Positions 48,300 to 61,670 are shown, counted from the stretch's first letter. The stretch is DNA of 64,000 nucleotides from Marsupella aquatica (GCA_973895155.1 OZ316896.1:3782001-3846000); one strand, 5' to 3'. Program-made: numbers and translations. The notes: generated from the letters alone by a model not told the origin.

Positions 48300-49935
48300 C
48301 GGTCCAGATTCAGCTCCAGCCTTGGTCCTACGGAGGTACAAGTTCTAGACCATCATCCTCTTCATGATGTCCTCAATTCACTCTAGAAAACATCTCGCAA
48401 GCAAACACCTCACCGGCGAGATCGTACGCTTCAGTCTAGCATTTGGTTCTAACCACCTTGCCAACCATCTTGTGAAGTATCGCAGCCAAGATAAGAATCA
48501 ACAGATGATACATCTGGGCTTGCTAACGAGTTTGACCAAATAGCTTTCGCCTGAAACAGTTGAGGATCAATTCATTGCTTTCTCATCAGTGGCAAAAGTT
48601 GACCCCGAGTTTTGGAGACGTCAGTATCGCAGCACTGATGTAAAGTAACGATTAAGAATCTACTCCTAGGAATTATGTATCAGGAAATACCCTCTCGATC
48701 ACTGTGTCATTTCAATTCAGTTCGATCCCAATGTGCAGTGACCGTCCCAAGCGGGGTCCGAAGCACAGAAAATTCTCACGTTTCAAGTCTGGGATCGTAA
48801 AATAATGGATGAATGAATGTGAAGCACTGGATCGCAAATGAACCACTGATCGACCCTTACTGCGGATGTTAGACTGAACAACGAGTTTGGCTCGTCATTG
48901 GGATCGGAAGGGATCGATTTATGTTTAGATCAAGATGGACAATCTTATCAAATGAGTGACGAGTAGGATTCAATAATCACCATCTGATGCCCTCAATTAA
49001 TTAGAACCACGGCTCCCCTGGCTGCAAAATACTTGCATATTGATAGAACACAAGACAGCTGGACAGTAGCAACGTGCACAATCCTCGATCTATGGTTTTC
49101 CCATGTCAGTTATCAATCCGCGTGGCTTGGAGTTGGTGGCAGGCTCTACAAATTGAAGCCGTCTCAGTTCCAATGTTCGTTAGGCCCGACGTTAGGACTG
49201 GAAATCGATTTCGGATCGATAAAGAGGGCGCAATTTAGACTGACCCGCCTAGAGAATGATGACAAGTTGAAAAAAGATTCTCAAGTCGGTGTTGAAGCTT
49301 GATGCTCGTTACACTCAATCGCTCCTTCATCACGTAAGTACTCAGTACAATATGTAGACACTAGAAATATGCACACATGGAGCTTGTGGTGGTTGGGAAA
49401 TGAGTCGTGGGCGACGTTGAGCGTCGAAGCTCTGAGTTACCTTTCTAGTGAGCTGCATTCTGACTGCCATATCCGATCGCTTCCCATCGCAATGTCCTCA
49501 ACGACTTGCACCACACTCATTCGCATAAATCTTCGTTTGTCTTTGTGCAACCGTAACTACGTACATAGGAATCCAAATGTGGACAGTGTGCAGTGCATAT
49601 TCCCCCATCGATCACTGTGGCAAGAGAGGATCTAGTGGGCCGAGGACAAGCCAGCAAAACTGGGTCTTTGCTCCGCACGGCTACGTAACTTCTCCATGCT
49701 ATTGTGAAAGTAAATGTCTACGTACCTGAGCTGTGTTGCATGAATTCAGAGGGCCCATCTCGACCAGTTCGTGACAGCTTGAGTCATCTTGAGCTCTTTT
49801 ATTCCCGTCTGCCGGGTCGGTTGGTGACGGCATCTCTCTGGGCATGCATTGTCCCCTTTTCTGTGCGCTGCACTTTTGTACCTTGAATTTTTCTTTACTT
49901 TTATAAGAGCACGCCTTCCGGTGCGAAAGGACAAG

Positions 49936-52900
49936 ATGTCGAAGGAGGAGTTTCAGGGAACTAGTGCTCCTGGAGATCCTGGTGTAGCCTTGAAAGCAGA
50001 GACTTGCGAGAAAAGACGCCCAGGCGGTGGCTGGGTAACTACTCCTTTCATATTTGGTAATTTTGCACTCACCGCCTCCTTGATTTGTCTGTTCAATCTC
50101 TACCAGGTCACTAAGAGATCATTTTTTGAGCAATTCTGACAGGACACGAGACAAAACTAGCAGATAGGGCTAACGTGACGAACTCTGGATTTAAGTTAGA
50201 CTAGCCCTCACCCGCCCGAGTTGAAATTCTTATAATAGTTACTTGCATGTGCACTTTAGGAATCGTTCCCGAAGCACAGTCCAATTAGTAAACGATATCC
50301 ATCACAAATGCCTGGCGCAACTGTTGCATCATTCTATGCGCCAAAGAATAAGTTTAATGCCACATAATGATGGTGGCTGTGTACTGGTTTTTGTAGGGTG
50401 CGAGGCGTCGGAGAGGCTGGCGGGCTCTGGTGCATCTATGAACTTGATCACCTTCTTGACAGACCAAATGCACATGAACAATTTAAGCGCAGCAACACTT
50501 CTTAATACTTTTATGAGCTTGGCAACGGTCACAGGTTTGATGGGGGCCTTTGCTGCGGATGCCTACTTGGGCCGATTCAGAACCATAGCCCTTGGTTCCT
50601 GGATAAACTTATCGGTGAGCTGCCTTTAAGTTATTGGTCCCAGAGTGCACTTGAAATACATGTGCTTCGTTTATTTGAAAAGGTAGACATTGGTAGTTAA
50701 TTAAAGCAGTAGAACGATTACTCAGTCTAGATCGTTGACAAATAAAGTGAGTCTCTCAAGACAGTCTCCTCGATGATGTGACCAGGCCAGGATTCTGCAA
50801 TTGACAGTTCAGTACAGAACTTGTTGAGCAAATGTTATCCTTTCACGTTGACAACAACAGTCATGGCACCGTAATGTAGTAAAAATAGTAAAAATTGAGT
50901 AAAACTCCAACAACAATGCTCAATTTTTCATGATGATCCAAGGAAACCTAGGAAATTTACTGGGTTACTCGAGAAGTGCATCCGATTATGGTAGGCCTGA
51001 ATGCGGGATCATTCGATTAACTGATAACTCACGTTCTTAACTCTCAGGATTCTCTATTCCTTCTCCTAACTAACCTTCTCCAAGAAAACATATTTATAAA
51101 CTGACAGAAAAGAGTTGCGACTTTTAAGTTGTGGTTAAATAACGAACTTCTTCTTGTTCGGTACAAGTTGTCCAGTATTGCTTCTCAAAGTCTCACTACT
51201 TGAAGCGGTGTTAATGTTTTTTTCTGGGCAAGAATTTTACCTTTGTTCAGTCTTTTCTAACGTGAAATCTTGAATTGAGGAATCGCAGGGGATGGTTACT
51301 TTGACCATGGTTGCACTGAGCCACAATCTGCACCCGGCTAAATGTGGAAAAGAACAGGCCAACGCAGGTACATGTACGAAGGCCTCGAGTATGCAGATGG
51401 GAATACTCTACATTGCGTTCACACTCATGGCAACAGGGTCGGGAGGCATTCGTCCGACTGTAGCCCCCTTCGGAGCCAGCCAATTCGATCAATCCCACCC
51501 TGAGGAGAAAAAGCAGCTGAAACACTACTTCCACTGGTATCCTTAAATGTACTCTCAACACCTGCTTTGCTTAAATACTGGCAGGATTATGAGTATCATC
51601 CCTCTTTGCTACTATTGCAAATGAATAAACATACGCCAAAGAGTAGGAAATGTTCCTTGCAATACCCTAACGTTGTGCAAATTAGAATGAAGTAATCAAG
51701 TGAATAAATCACCACGATTTTGTTCTTAACCTGGTATTATGTCGAAAGATCACTATCAGTAGCAAGGATGTTCATGATGATAGATTTTCAACCCTTGTCG
51801 AGGAACTGTAGAAACTTCTGTCAGTGCTAGCTTCGAAACATATCTTGAACATAAACCTTACCTGAGATATAACTATCCTCTAACTACGTACGATTGGGAT
51901 GAACATTGACCACCAGGTATTACTGTGCAGTCACGTTTGCTTCCCTCTTAGCTGTGACACTCATCGTGTATATTCAAGACAACGTTGGATGGGCGCTGGG
52001 ATTTGGAATTCCAACCATGGTCTTCGTGCTGTCGATTCTGTTCTTCTTCGGAGGAATGGAGCTGTACAGGTAACAATCAAACTAACTTACAAAATGATCC
52101 AGTCTTAACTATGGCATTACAGATAACGGTGCCGTATGATCTTTGTAAGTCACTTTCTTGTATTTCCTTATTAGTAACGAATATTGGAGAAGCATGGTAG
52201 ACGGTGCCTGGATGAGGGCAAATCGATTCGAAAGGTCGGGTCATTTGGAATCCACATAATATCTATTGACTTAGCACAGAAGCATTCATGCAATGTCCTT
52301 GAGAACAAACCCAGGTTTCAGTTAATAAAATATCTACTCTAAGCCCAAACGGGAGTTTAGTCCTCATTGCATTGCAAGAGGTTTTGATAACAAGGGATGG
52401 AGCATGATTCACGTGAGCAGGGAGTGACTGAGAGTACAAGTGCACCCATTTTTTCGCAAAGTGCTAGCTTGCATTGCCCAAGTTGACCATTTCTCGATAA
52501 CCTCTACGCCTTCGCTCGACATTAAGATACGACTAAGCTTCTAAAACTTTTCTCTGCAAAACACTACAGGTACAACCCTCCTCGAGGCAGCGCTTTCACC
52601 AGAATGGCGCAAGTACTCGTGGCCTCAGTTCGGAAGAGGAACCTCACATTACCGGACGATCCGTCCAAGCTCTATCTTAACAGCACAAACGACGACGCGG
52701 TTCCGGCAGGCAGTCCCAATCTGAATGTCAATGAGGATGAGCAGGTGAAGAACCCGAGCAGTAGTGATGACTTCGACGAGAACTGGACAACCGAGTCTAG
52801 GGCCCCTGGTGGACAACCAGCAGAACTCGTTGTTGCTACTTCCTCTACTGAAAAATTCAACGCCGGCGAGGATGCTGATCCCGAGACGAGGCTCAAGGAG

Positions 52901-55890
52901 GAGAAGAATGCAGGAGTGTCCTCGGATCCAGAACAGACTGCTCCCGCATCCAATGTGCAGAAGACTATCAAGGTTTCCAATATTGTGGGGACGGCAGACC
53001 AGAATTTCGAGCTGAGAAGGTCTAGTAAGGATGTCAAGGTCACTGATGAAGGCCCCCACCTTGAAAACAGTGAGGAGGCTGTGGCGGTGGTGCCTCATCA
53101 TGATGGTGGCGACGAAGAGGAGTATAATCATGTCCTGCTACGTCACAGCGACCTATTCAGGTAGCCCTGGAGTCTCTTGGAATGGCATGTTTCTTTGACT
53201 TTTGTTTTGTGCTGCAAGAAAAGCAAATTTACTGTCTGAAAAAGTGCCAAAGTGCCAACAAAAACCTGGTAACTACAAAAAATCTAGAGAAACTCTGCAC
53301 CTATGAGTGTTAGTATCTAATTAAAGGGAAATAGGGAGTGTCTACTCTAACTAAGAGCCAACTCGCATGGGAGCAGTGACCCTCTCACAGCAGCATATAA
53401 GTGAGAGCAAGGGAAAGATGCCTGAACCCCCTCAGGCCTGGCGCCAGGCGTAATAACACCCTAAGCATGATAACAAAACATTAGGAGTTAAGATACATAT
53501 ATATCACAGTGCCAAAAATTGGCTCTTGAGTTCTTGACCTCAAATTTTATAACAAAACAAAAGCCCAAACATTACAGGGCAGCAGAAATACTGTTGTCAA
53601 ACACAATCTACTTTACACCAATACTTTGCAATTGCGGAGTGATTGTTTGCCATGCATGTAAAGCTTTTTTAGGTAACACTAATTTATGACTGAAACCTGA
53701 AAAAATTTGCTTCACAGAGTTAGTATCGGTGACGCTAATTGGTCTGAACATAATTGTATCCATTATCTCCCCCCCCCCCCCCCCCCCCATCAGTAGACTC
53801 TAGTATCTCTAGCTATTCGTGCTTTCTTCTGTCGCTTTGAGGAGAGCAAGTGGGATTGTTTCTCTTATTTTGTTGTATACTAATCCAGTTTGTTTGATGT
53901 TCAAATTCTAGCGCCCATCTGGAAAGGCGAAGTAAGACTTTAAACTGCTTCCTAGAAATAATATGTGAGGGAGTCTTTTCATTAGCCTCCTTTTGCACGT
54001 AGGAGGCCATCAGTACATCATAAGTGTACTGCTCCAAGGGTATGGCTGTTGGAGCGGTATATAAGTGCAACAAGGATAAGTGCGGGCCACCACGTTCTCC
54101 ACTAATATTTACAGGATTTCTTTGTAAATGCACCAAAACTGCAGTTTGCATAAGTGCAAGTCAACCTTCACTAGAGGACAAAATACTGGCACTAAACCAC
54201 TTATATACTCGTCTATCAGTTCATTAATGGGTGAAGCAAACTACAACTTAAATAGTTTCATGCACTTCCCCAGTTGAAATGGGAGGGCTGGGTTGAGAGG
54301 AGTCTAAAGTGTTTGACCCTACAAAATAACAAGGAAGTGCATATTAAGTGGTTTCCCATCAGCTTATCAAAACAGTGCGGACATGCACATGGAGAAGGGA
54401 ATAAATTATATCCCATGCACTTATAGCATAATGCATTGTGTGAATAAATGCTTGTTGGTGCCGCCACTAGCCATATAAAAGGATCATTCCTCTCCTCTAC
54501 GTTGAGACTTTGCTCCACAATTGCACTATATACCATATTTAGTACCTCTACTGTACTTCTCTCTCGACTTCGGTTACATTTCCTCTGGCCCCACGGATTG
54601 TGTTTTCTCTGCCTCGGCTGGTTGAGTTTCCGCCGCATGGTTTAGTTTCTGCCGCACTAGGTTCTGAATACATTTGAGGCACTCTTTTCACTGAAAAATA
54701 TATTGAAAAAACGGTGAGAGTATGCTCCAAAGTGGGACCTCTATCCTCTGTTGTATGGCCTGCTTTCGGTTTTCAAGGAAATGAAAACGGTGAGAGTAGT
54801 TTGATTCTGGTTGCAGGAGATGAACCTTCCTTGGCTTGATCAGCTAGGTCATGCTCTTAATAATTTCTTCAACTCAGGTTTTTGGATAAGGCGGCCATCG
54901 AGGTAGCCGAAGACTGGAAAAAAGTTGCAGGAAACGACGGCCAAATTTTGAAGACCGCCAATCCATGGACATTGTGCTCAGTCCAGCACGTCGAAGAGTT
55001 GAAGTGTCTGTTGAGACTGGCACCGATGATGGCCACGTTGATACCTTTGCACATGGCCACGGCTCAGGGAAGCACTTACGTAATTCAGGTATTTATGGCC
55101 CCTAGCTCAGGTTCTCGTACCCAAGATGATAGACCTTCCAATTTCGGTTTCATTCTTTGTGATTATTTTGGACAGTGACTTACACTTTGTATGATATCGG
55201 CAGCAAGCTAAAACCATGGACCGGCATTTGGGAAAGCACTTTATCGTCCCCTCAGCAAGCATGGCAACAATCTCCATCATCACAGTGCTGCTATGGATAC
55301 CCTTCTTCGACAAGAAGGTAGTCCCTTTTCTACGGAAATATACAGGCGAAGAGAGAGGAATCACCTTCCTCCAGAAAATTGGCCTTGGGACGGCCATCCA
55401 AATCTTGGTTGAGCTGGTCAAAGTGTTCGTTGAGCGTAAGAGAAGAGATGCTGCGATGCATTATGGACTAGTGAATAGGCCCCATGATACGATCCCTATC
55501 TCTGCATTCTGGCTGGTTCCACAATTCGTCCTGGGAGGTCTGGCTGAGAGCTTCCTGATGGTTGGGCACTTGGAATTCTTCTACTTCATGCTCCCCGAGC
55601 ACATGACAAGCACCGGCTCTGCTCTGATCATGGCTGCCCATGCATCAGGCTCAAGCTTGAGCACTGTCCTTCTTCACATCACTCAGCTGGTTACCGCAAG
55701 GCCAGGGAATCCTGGGTGGCTGGACAATAACATCAACAAAGCTCACTTGGATTATTTCTATGGCCTTCTCACGGTGTGGCTTGCACTGAATTTCGTGTTC
55801 TTCCTCGTTGTGGCCCGTTGGTACAAGAGGCACAAGCACCACAATCAAACCATGCTCAATAATATTGACTTAATTATACCGCAACAGTAA
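49936..55890 (+). CDS. NPF (NRT1/PTR) transporter, paralogue 2
   Basis: Proton-coupled 12-TM importer of the NPF family; substrate not predictable. Exons: 49936-50056, 50397-50614, 51289-51536, 51917-52069, 52570-53160, 54878-55088 and 55204-55890, all GT-AG, 742 residues. Every intron sits at the same phase and place as in the paralogue at 24.88 kb; exons 2, 3 and 4 are exactly equal in length (218, 248 and 153 bp). Motifs: GGGWVTTPFIFG, the intact proton-coupling motif E43-A-S-E46-R47, AFAADAYLGRF, GSGGIRPTVAPFGASQFD, RHSDLFRFLDKAAI, WTLCSVQHVEELKCLLRLAP and WLDNNINKAHLDYFYGLL. Exon 5 again encodes a long hydrophilic, acidic central loop whose sequence is hardly conserved with paralogue 1 although its ends are. 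Text around DRHLGKHFIVPSAS recalls the NPF1/NPF2 clades, but I would not assign one. Confidence 0.94.
53769..53788 (+). repeat. Poly-C run of about 20 bases in intron 5 of NPF paralogue 2
   Basis: An uninterrupted C run at this length is rare and is also a place where base calling can err. Confidence 0.9.
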
Positions 55891-57399
55891 GGCTTATGGG
55901 AATGGATTTTCATCCTGCAATCTTTATCAGACACAATGACAATTGTAATGGTCTCCAACTGCAGCGTAGGTAAAATTTTAGAGTTTGTAGTATATACTGT
56001 TTATAATTGCTTGAAACCACAACTTTCTTTATTGTACAATTTTCAACAAGATAACTATACATCCTTGGTGTATTAAACGTTCAATTATTTTTAATGAGTT
56101 AAATGATATAATCCCACCGTTTCACAGGTCAACGACATCTCCATCTGCAGACCATCATTCTCTTCGCCTAATCTTCCCCAAGCCCCTACGATTCCATGAG
56201 ATGTTTGTCTGACACTTCTGCTCGATTCCACAGATATTTTGATTTGCTAATGAGATGGGAAGTTTGAAATCAGTCCGAACGGCAAAACAGAAATTAATCT
56301 CCTAGCCTTAATTTTATTGCAATATTGATGTTCAGTTGTCACCCAGATGACCGCACTTTGCACCCAGATGACCGCAAATTATTGTCCGAATAGAAATGTC
56401 CGAGTCGGCAGAGGGATGTCAAGACGTGAGAACCGCAGCGCGACTGAGGTGAAGCGTCCAATCGAAAGTTGGATAGGAAGACACTGAGTGAATGCAAACA
56501 GCTACGACAGTGGAGGAATGAGGGAAAACTGGCACATAGCATCTCACTGGGGTTCACATCCCATCAGGACGGTCGGTCTTCACAGAACCATTGGTCTTCG
56601 TCCAGCTAATTACAAAACGGTGTTCGAACTACTTGCTGTGTTTACAATAAGCTGGGTGAAGACTAATTCATGGGGAAACCGCAATGTAACACGACCATTA
56701 CAGCAGTAAAAATCTCACACAGTAGACTACCAGAAGGCTACCACGTCGCCACATCCGGAATGAGTCCAGCGTCGAATTTGCACCAAATTGAAAAGCAGGC
56801 CAATTTCAAGCTAAGATCTCTCTTTGCGGGAGCCTGAAAATCTGTCCGTATCTCTTTGTCCTCAGTTGAAACGTCGTGACAGTCATCCACTGTGTATCCA
56901 CCATCATCCAGAGAAAGTAGAGCAGCTCATCTTATAGCGCAAGACAGAAAGCAGCAAAGCCTGAGCTGAAGTTGCAACCAAAACCGCTGACATTGACAAA
57001 ACACATACTTACACGAAAAGCAGACGCCATTGAACCGACGACATATACAGTAGGTGGTTGTCTTCGATATCTGGGGCAACTGGACCATGATTTAGGGTGC
57101 GGTGATTGCAACCGCGGTGATCAGTATCACTGACATCGTCCGTCAATGTATAGTTAAATGTTCTTTTTAGCACCTGGTGTGAAGCTGATGATGCCAACAA
57201 CATTATTTATCTCATTTATGACCGTTATATTTTCCCAGAATCGTCAGATCTGGCTAATGGGGTCTATGGGTAAGAGGAAACTGGCTAGTCCTGAAGTGGC
57301 CAATACTTTTTAGCTAATGTTGTGCTAATGTTGTGCTAATATAAATGTTGTGCTAACTGGCTTAACTTTATATTTCGATGAAAGTGAAGCAAGCCAATC

Positions 57400-57720
57400 A
57401 AGCCAATCCACTCGTAACATCAAAACCTGCTCGGATAGAGTTTTGACTCATATGTGACTTGTAAACAAGCTAGTGATTCCGCCGTGATCAGTTGTGGCTC
57501 ACTCAAACTAAAAGTGAAGCCACTCCTTTCTCAAAATGGTAAGTTGGTGTTTGTGCCCAAATAGTGAGGGTGTTCTTCACAAAAATGAAATATCCATTGG
57601 CGGTTAGCTTATAATATTTGATTATCTTTACATTCATTAGCAATGGAGTTTTCAGAAAAAAAATTGAATCTTTGTCAGGGAGTAGATTGAACATTGAGCT
57701 GAAAGAAAAATACACAAATT
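57400..57720 (-). repeat. Dispersed repeat, inverted partner of about 46.70-47.03 kb
   Basis: Minus-strand copy; the peptide KIIKYYKLTANGYFIFVKN parallels that of the plus-strand copy, as do flanking DNA blocks on both sides. Confidence 0.75.
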
Positions 57721-57844
57721 ATCCAAATAAATGCACAATTTTGCTGAAAATAAATGCACATTTTACAATTGGTTGATACACCTTGGGAAAACTATTCAGG
57801 AAGTCCTCTAAACTTTTGAGAATGTGTATTTTGGGTGTAAAGTC

Positions 57845-58270
57845 CATGGGCAAAACAAACCACTCTGTCCATCCTGTATTTTGGGTGTAAAGTCTCATGG
57901 GCAAAACAAACCACTCTGTCCATCCTGGCTTAACTTTTTGTTTTCATCCTGGCTTCCATGGGCAAAACAACAAACCACTCTGTCCATCCTGGCGTAACTT
58001 CCTATTTCCATCCTGGTTTAACTTTTTATTTCCATCCTGGCTTCCATCAAAACAACAAACCACTTTGTCCTTCCTGGCTTCCTTGGGCAAAACAAACCAC
58101 TCGGTCCATCCTGGCTAAACTTTCCATTTCCATCCTGGCTTCCATGGGCAAAACCAACCACTCTGTCCATCCTGGCTTAACTTTCTATTTCCAACCTGGC
58201 TTTACTTTCTATTTTGACTGATTGGGCTTTGGCTAAACTTTCTATTTCCATCCTGGCTTAATTTTCTACT
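57845..58270 (+). repeat. Minisatellite with units built on gggcaaaacaaaccactctg
   Basis: At least six copies of (c)atgggcaaaacaaaccactc with tgtccatcctgg, interleaved with shorter copies of taactttctatttccatcct. Unit length varies between about 30 and 65 bp, so this is a higher-order array. Confidence 0.88.
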
Positions 58271-58417
58271 TTGACTGATTGGGCTTTGGCAGTACACGTT
58301 TGTGGTGGATTGAGAGGTGGCCACTCAATTGTGGTTGCGACGTGCGGGGAATAGAGCAGCTCACTTCTGAGCTGACCCAATAAATGCTGGACAATTGTAA
58401 ACACTGTATGTCTTTGG

Positions 58418-58528
58418 TGGGACAGAGCTCCGCAAAAATCTCCATGTACAGTCCTAAATCTGGACCAACAGAGTGGGACAGAGCTCCGCAAAAATCTCCG
58501 TGTACAGTCGTAAATCTGGACCAACAGA
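58418..58528 (+). repeat. Two-copy tandem duplication, 56-bp unit
   Basis: Copies start at 58418 and 58474. Both contain tgggacagagctccgcaaaa, atctcc, tgtacagtc and aaatctggaccaacaga. Confidence 0.92.
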
Positions 58529-59573
58529 ACTGTGAACAAAGCACCTGATTCTGTCTATTTGGGTGCCTCCATTTTGGGCCGTTCTAATCGGACTAGATTG
58601 CTCCTTTTCTGGGTCGATCGTGTCCATCTGGATTGCCCATGTTTGGGATCAATTTTGTCCATTTGGTCCTTGTCTGAGTCGTCTTCGTCTGGACTTGAGT
58701 CGCCTTCGTCTGGACTCGATCGTTGAGAATAGAAGACCATACTGCACTCGACTCAGGTTTGGACAGCTGGGAAATTCGCTATCTACTATAATCAATTGAA
58801 AATTAACTACCATCGCATGGTCCCAGCGTAACAATCACCTCGAGCCCGGACAATTCTTTCCCACTTCGAGACATATCACTATTCGGAGGGGACCACTCGT
58901 AAGAATCCATGCATCCTCATGCAGATAAGGAACAGAACAGTACAAGAGGGACAGAAGAAATGCTTCATTGTACTACAGTAGTACTTGTGTATGTGTCGAT
59001 TCTAAAACTAGCGAGCACGGGAATGATCAAGTGACCAAGTAATCAAGTAACCAACTTAATTTAGTGATCAGTGCAGTGGCATTGACATTGACATCGGAGA
59101 ATTCAGGCGCATGATAGCTGAGGGTGTGACTGCAGATGGATGCACATGAAGGCAATAAATTTGTTCAGATGGTCATGAGAACTAATGTTCACGATAATAT
59201 TACTCTCGTTTAGTCTGTATCGCTTGCGAATGCCTCAAGCTCTTGTACGCGAACCAGGTCTATACTTAGAGTAAAGCACTCTTTTCTTGCTCAGTCGGTA
59301 CATTATATACAAAGTACTTGCGACTGTCAGTCACAATGGTATTCTCTACGAAAAACGCATCCACATCCTGATAAAATGGAAGTTTCCAATCCATCCCACT
59401 CCGACTTGAATCGCTGTCTACATTGTCTTTCTAAATTGTCCTAAATTGTTGATCAGAAACTACGAAATCCCTTACGAAATAAATCTCTGTTGTGGTCATT
59501 GTTAGTTGATACAAACGAAGAATCACCGATCAGCTGTGAACTTAAACGTATAGTCCCTAGCTATGGGAAACAT

Positions 59574-61247
59574 CTATGCTTCATACGCACCATTGTTATC
59601 GACTCTATTATCCTTCTTGCCAACGTCTCCGTCTGCAATGGCGTTGTCGTCCTCTTCTTCACCAGAAAGGTCCTCTAACGACCGTCCTTTTGTCTCCGGA
59701 ACGCAGAAAAGAGTGACTACAAAGCCGGCCGTGGCGCACATGGCCAGAAGTAACAGGGAGTACTTGTATCCAATACCTTTGGAATAACCAGCCTGAACTG
59801 CTTTCTGGTGCGAGTCCTGGCTGGCGTAGAGGAAACCAAAAGTTCCCACGATGGCGCCTGCCTTTCCAGCTGCAGAGGATATTCCGTGGCAGGTGGACCG
59901 CAAACGGGCGGGGAAGAGCTCGGAGGGTATAATGAAGGTGGTGGCATTTGGACCAAAATTGGAGAAGAAAAACGTGAACGCGTAGAGGATAATGAAAGCT
60001 AGATGATTTCCATGCCTGAACTTGGTGCTACCGGGTATTGTATGTCCCCTGAGCTGATAGAAATCGAATGCGAGAACGTACAAGAACGCACTCATCATGG
60101 CGAAGCCCATCAGCTGAATGGGCTTGCGCCCAACAAAGTCGATCAAGGCCACCGTGAACCAGTACCCAGGCACAGTCGACACCAACGCAATCAAGGCTTG
60201 TGCGCGTCCGATCATGTAGGTTTCCTGGAGAGCGCTCATGGTGCTTGCGGCTGGCAACCATCCCACAGCAGTGAACAGTTGGTTCTGGAACAGATTCTGA
60301 CTGTAGAAGGAGACGTCCAAGAGAAACCATGTCACGCAAGTGCCGAAGAGCTCCAACCCGTGGCGTCTGGCGAATTTCCTGGAGAACAAACCGAATTGCG
60401 TTGCTTTCCTTTTGGCAAATTCCTGTTGCAATTCTGCCTGACTATGAAACTCTGTTTGGAGCACTTTCCCCATGTCCAGGGCTGCTTGAGCTTGATCCCT
60501 CTCCACTAGGGCTGTGTAACGAGCAGTTTCGGGCATTTTAGATCTGCTGTAGAAGGTCAGGGCAGCAGGGACTGCTCCAAACATGAGCACCAACCGCCAC
60601 ACCCAATCTGCCTCCGGTACAGTGGAAGCCTGGCCCACGACATTGAATGGCGGAGAAGGGAAGGCAGACTTGAAAATCGCAGCGACAATGATGCACATCG
60701 CAGCTCCGGTGAGAATTCCAATTCCCTGCATGGCGAACACAGCCGCGACGAAGGCACCCCGAGTCTTTGTGTTGGAGTACTCACTCATAATTGTTGCAGA
60801 CAAGGGGTAATCTCCACCAATCCCGAATCCCAGCCAGAACCGGAAGAAGCAGAGCGTAGTTAGCACACTAGTGGGCGTGTTCCTCATCGACAGCCCTTGC
60901 CCAATTGACGCCACCACCATCAGCGCAAGAGTGATTCCGTAAACCTTCTTCCTTCCCCACTTGTCTCCGGCCCACCCGAAGAACAGCTGCCCCACCAGAG
61001 TCCCGCAGAGAGCCGTCGCGAGCACCGCAATATTGACATTGACGGGAAGCGAGCCCGGCGTGGTGGGAGTGGAGGGATCGTAGTAGTAGATCCGCCCCAG
61101 CAATTTCGTCAACACGGATATCACGAACAGGTCATAAGCGTCCGTGAAAAACCCCATTCCCGCGATCACAATCGCCTTGAAATGGTACGACTGCGTTTTC
61201 GCCTTGTCCAACGCCTGCAGCACCTCGTTCCCTCTCGTCGGCGCCAT
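59574..61247 (-). CDS. PHT1: PHT1-family high-affinity phosphate:proton symporter
   Basis: Imports inorganic phosphate across the plasma membrane with protons (major facilitator superfamily, 12 TM). The gene is one uninterrupted frame of 557 residues, slightly longer than the usual 520-550, with the start at the family's expected N-terminus ([19 protein letters not shown]). Seen in order: FFTDAYDLF in TM1 with acidic D36 and D39, the MFS loop motif GDKWGRKK (94-101), the PHT1 signature [13 protein letters not shown] (144-156), Q174 in FAMQGIG, the TM7 stretch [20 protein letters not shown] with Trp and Asp of the phosphate pocket, [20 protein letters not shown] with the pocket Asn, and the tail [18 protein letters not shown]. 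All residues that bind phosphate in the family appear present. The C-terminal tail is acidic and polar. A TATA box and a P1BS site lie upstream, so induction by phosphate starvation is likely. Which PHT1 member it is cannot be told. Confidence 0.97.
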   Translation of the reverse strand: MAPTRGNEVLQALDKAKTQSYHFKAIVIAGMGFFTDAYDLFVISVLTKLLGRIYYYDPSTPTTPGSLPVNVNIAVLATALCGTLVGQLFFGWAGDKWGRKKVYGITLALMVVASIGQGLSMRNTPTSVLTTLCFFRFWLGFGIGGDYPLSATIMSEYSNTKTRGAFVAAVFAMQGIGILTGAAMCIIVAAIFKSAFPSPPFNVVGQASTVPEADWVWRLVLMFGAVPAALTFYSRSKMPETARYTALVERDQAQAALDMGKVLQTEFHSQAELQQEFAKRKATQFGLFSRKFARRHGLELFGTCVTWFLLDVSFYSQNLFQNQLFTAVGWLPAASTMSALQETYMIGRAQALIALVSTVPGYWFTVALIDFVGRKPIQLMGFAMMSAFLYVLAFDFYQLRGHTIPGSTKFRHGNHLAFIILYAFTFFFSNFGPNATTFIIPSELFPARLRSTCHGISSAAGKAGAIVGTFGFLYASQDSHQKAVQAGYSKGIGYKYSLLLLAMCATAGFVVTLFCVPETKGRSLEDLSGEEEDDNAIADGDVGKKDNRVDNNGAYEA

Positions 61248-61599
61248 CTCTGCAGGCCTCTCAATCCCAGCTCCCGTCTCCCGACAATGTACTCAACTCG
61301 ATCGATCGAAACCTCTCGATCGAGCTTCTTCGGCGCCCTCGATCGACAACAATAGACACTTTCCACCGCTTCAGCTCAGCTTTTACGTTCGATCGAACAG
61401 ACCCACAAAGCCTTTCTTCCGAGTTCTGACCTTTGTGTCACACTCTCGATCTGACCAGAGACTTTGCACGGATTTCAGTACAGTCTGCTCTACGAGTCTC
61501 CCGTTGACTGGTTTTGCCAAGGGCTGCGATGGAAGCAAGCTCATAAATGTCGGGCCCTCTATCACTCTATGTGATGAAAATAGACGGAGTGGGAGACTG

Positions 61600-61607
61600 A
61601 TATATAA
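61600..61607 (-). promoter_or_regulatory. TATA box of the PHT1 gene
   Basis: The minus strand reads catttaTATATATcagtc-like sequence (plus-strand tatataaatg at 61601). A start site about 30 bp downstream would give a leader of about 320 nt. Confidence 0.5.
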
Positions 61608-61662
61608 ATGGTGGGAAATCAGATGAAATCAGGGATCTCGGCAGAATGCGGTATCTCGGTTG

Positions 61663-61670
61663 GGATATGC
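61663..61670. promoter_or_regulatory. P1BS element (PHR-type binding site) upstream of PHT1
   Basis: GGATATGC matches the GNATATNC consensus bound by PHR1-type MYB factors in phosphate starvation. It is 416 bp before the PHT1 ATG and about 56 bp upstream of the TATA box. Confidence 0.6.

Larger units (their letters stand above)
41712..49935. other. Long AT-rich gene-free spacer before the second NPF gene
   Basis: No gene is supported over about 8 kb. It holds several two-copy tandem duplications and one dispersed repeat, listed separately, with otherwise low-complexity AT-rich sequence. No reverse transcriptase or transposase motif could be read. Confidence 0.6.
55891..59573. other. Spacer between the second NPF gene and PHT1
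   Basis: No gene is supported. It holds a dispersed repeat and two tandem arrays, listed separately. The 3' flank of PHT1 (minus) occupies the right end. Confidence 0.6.
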
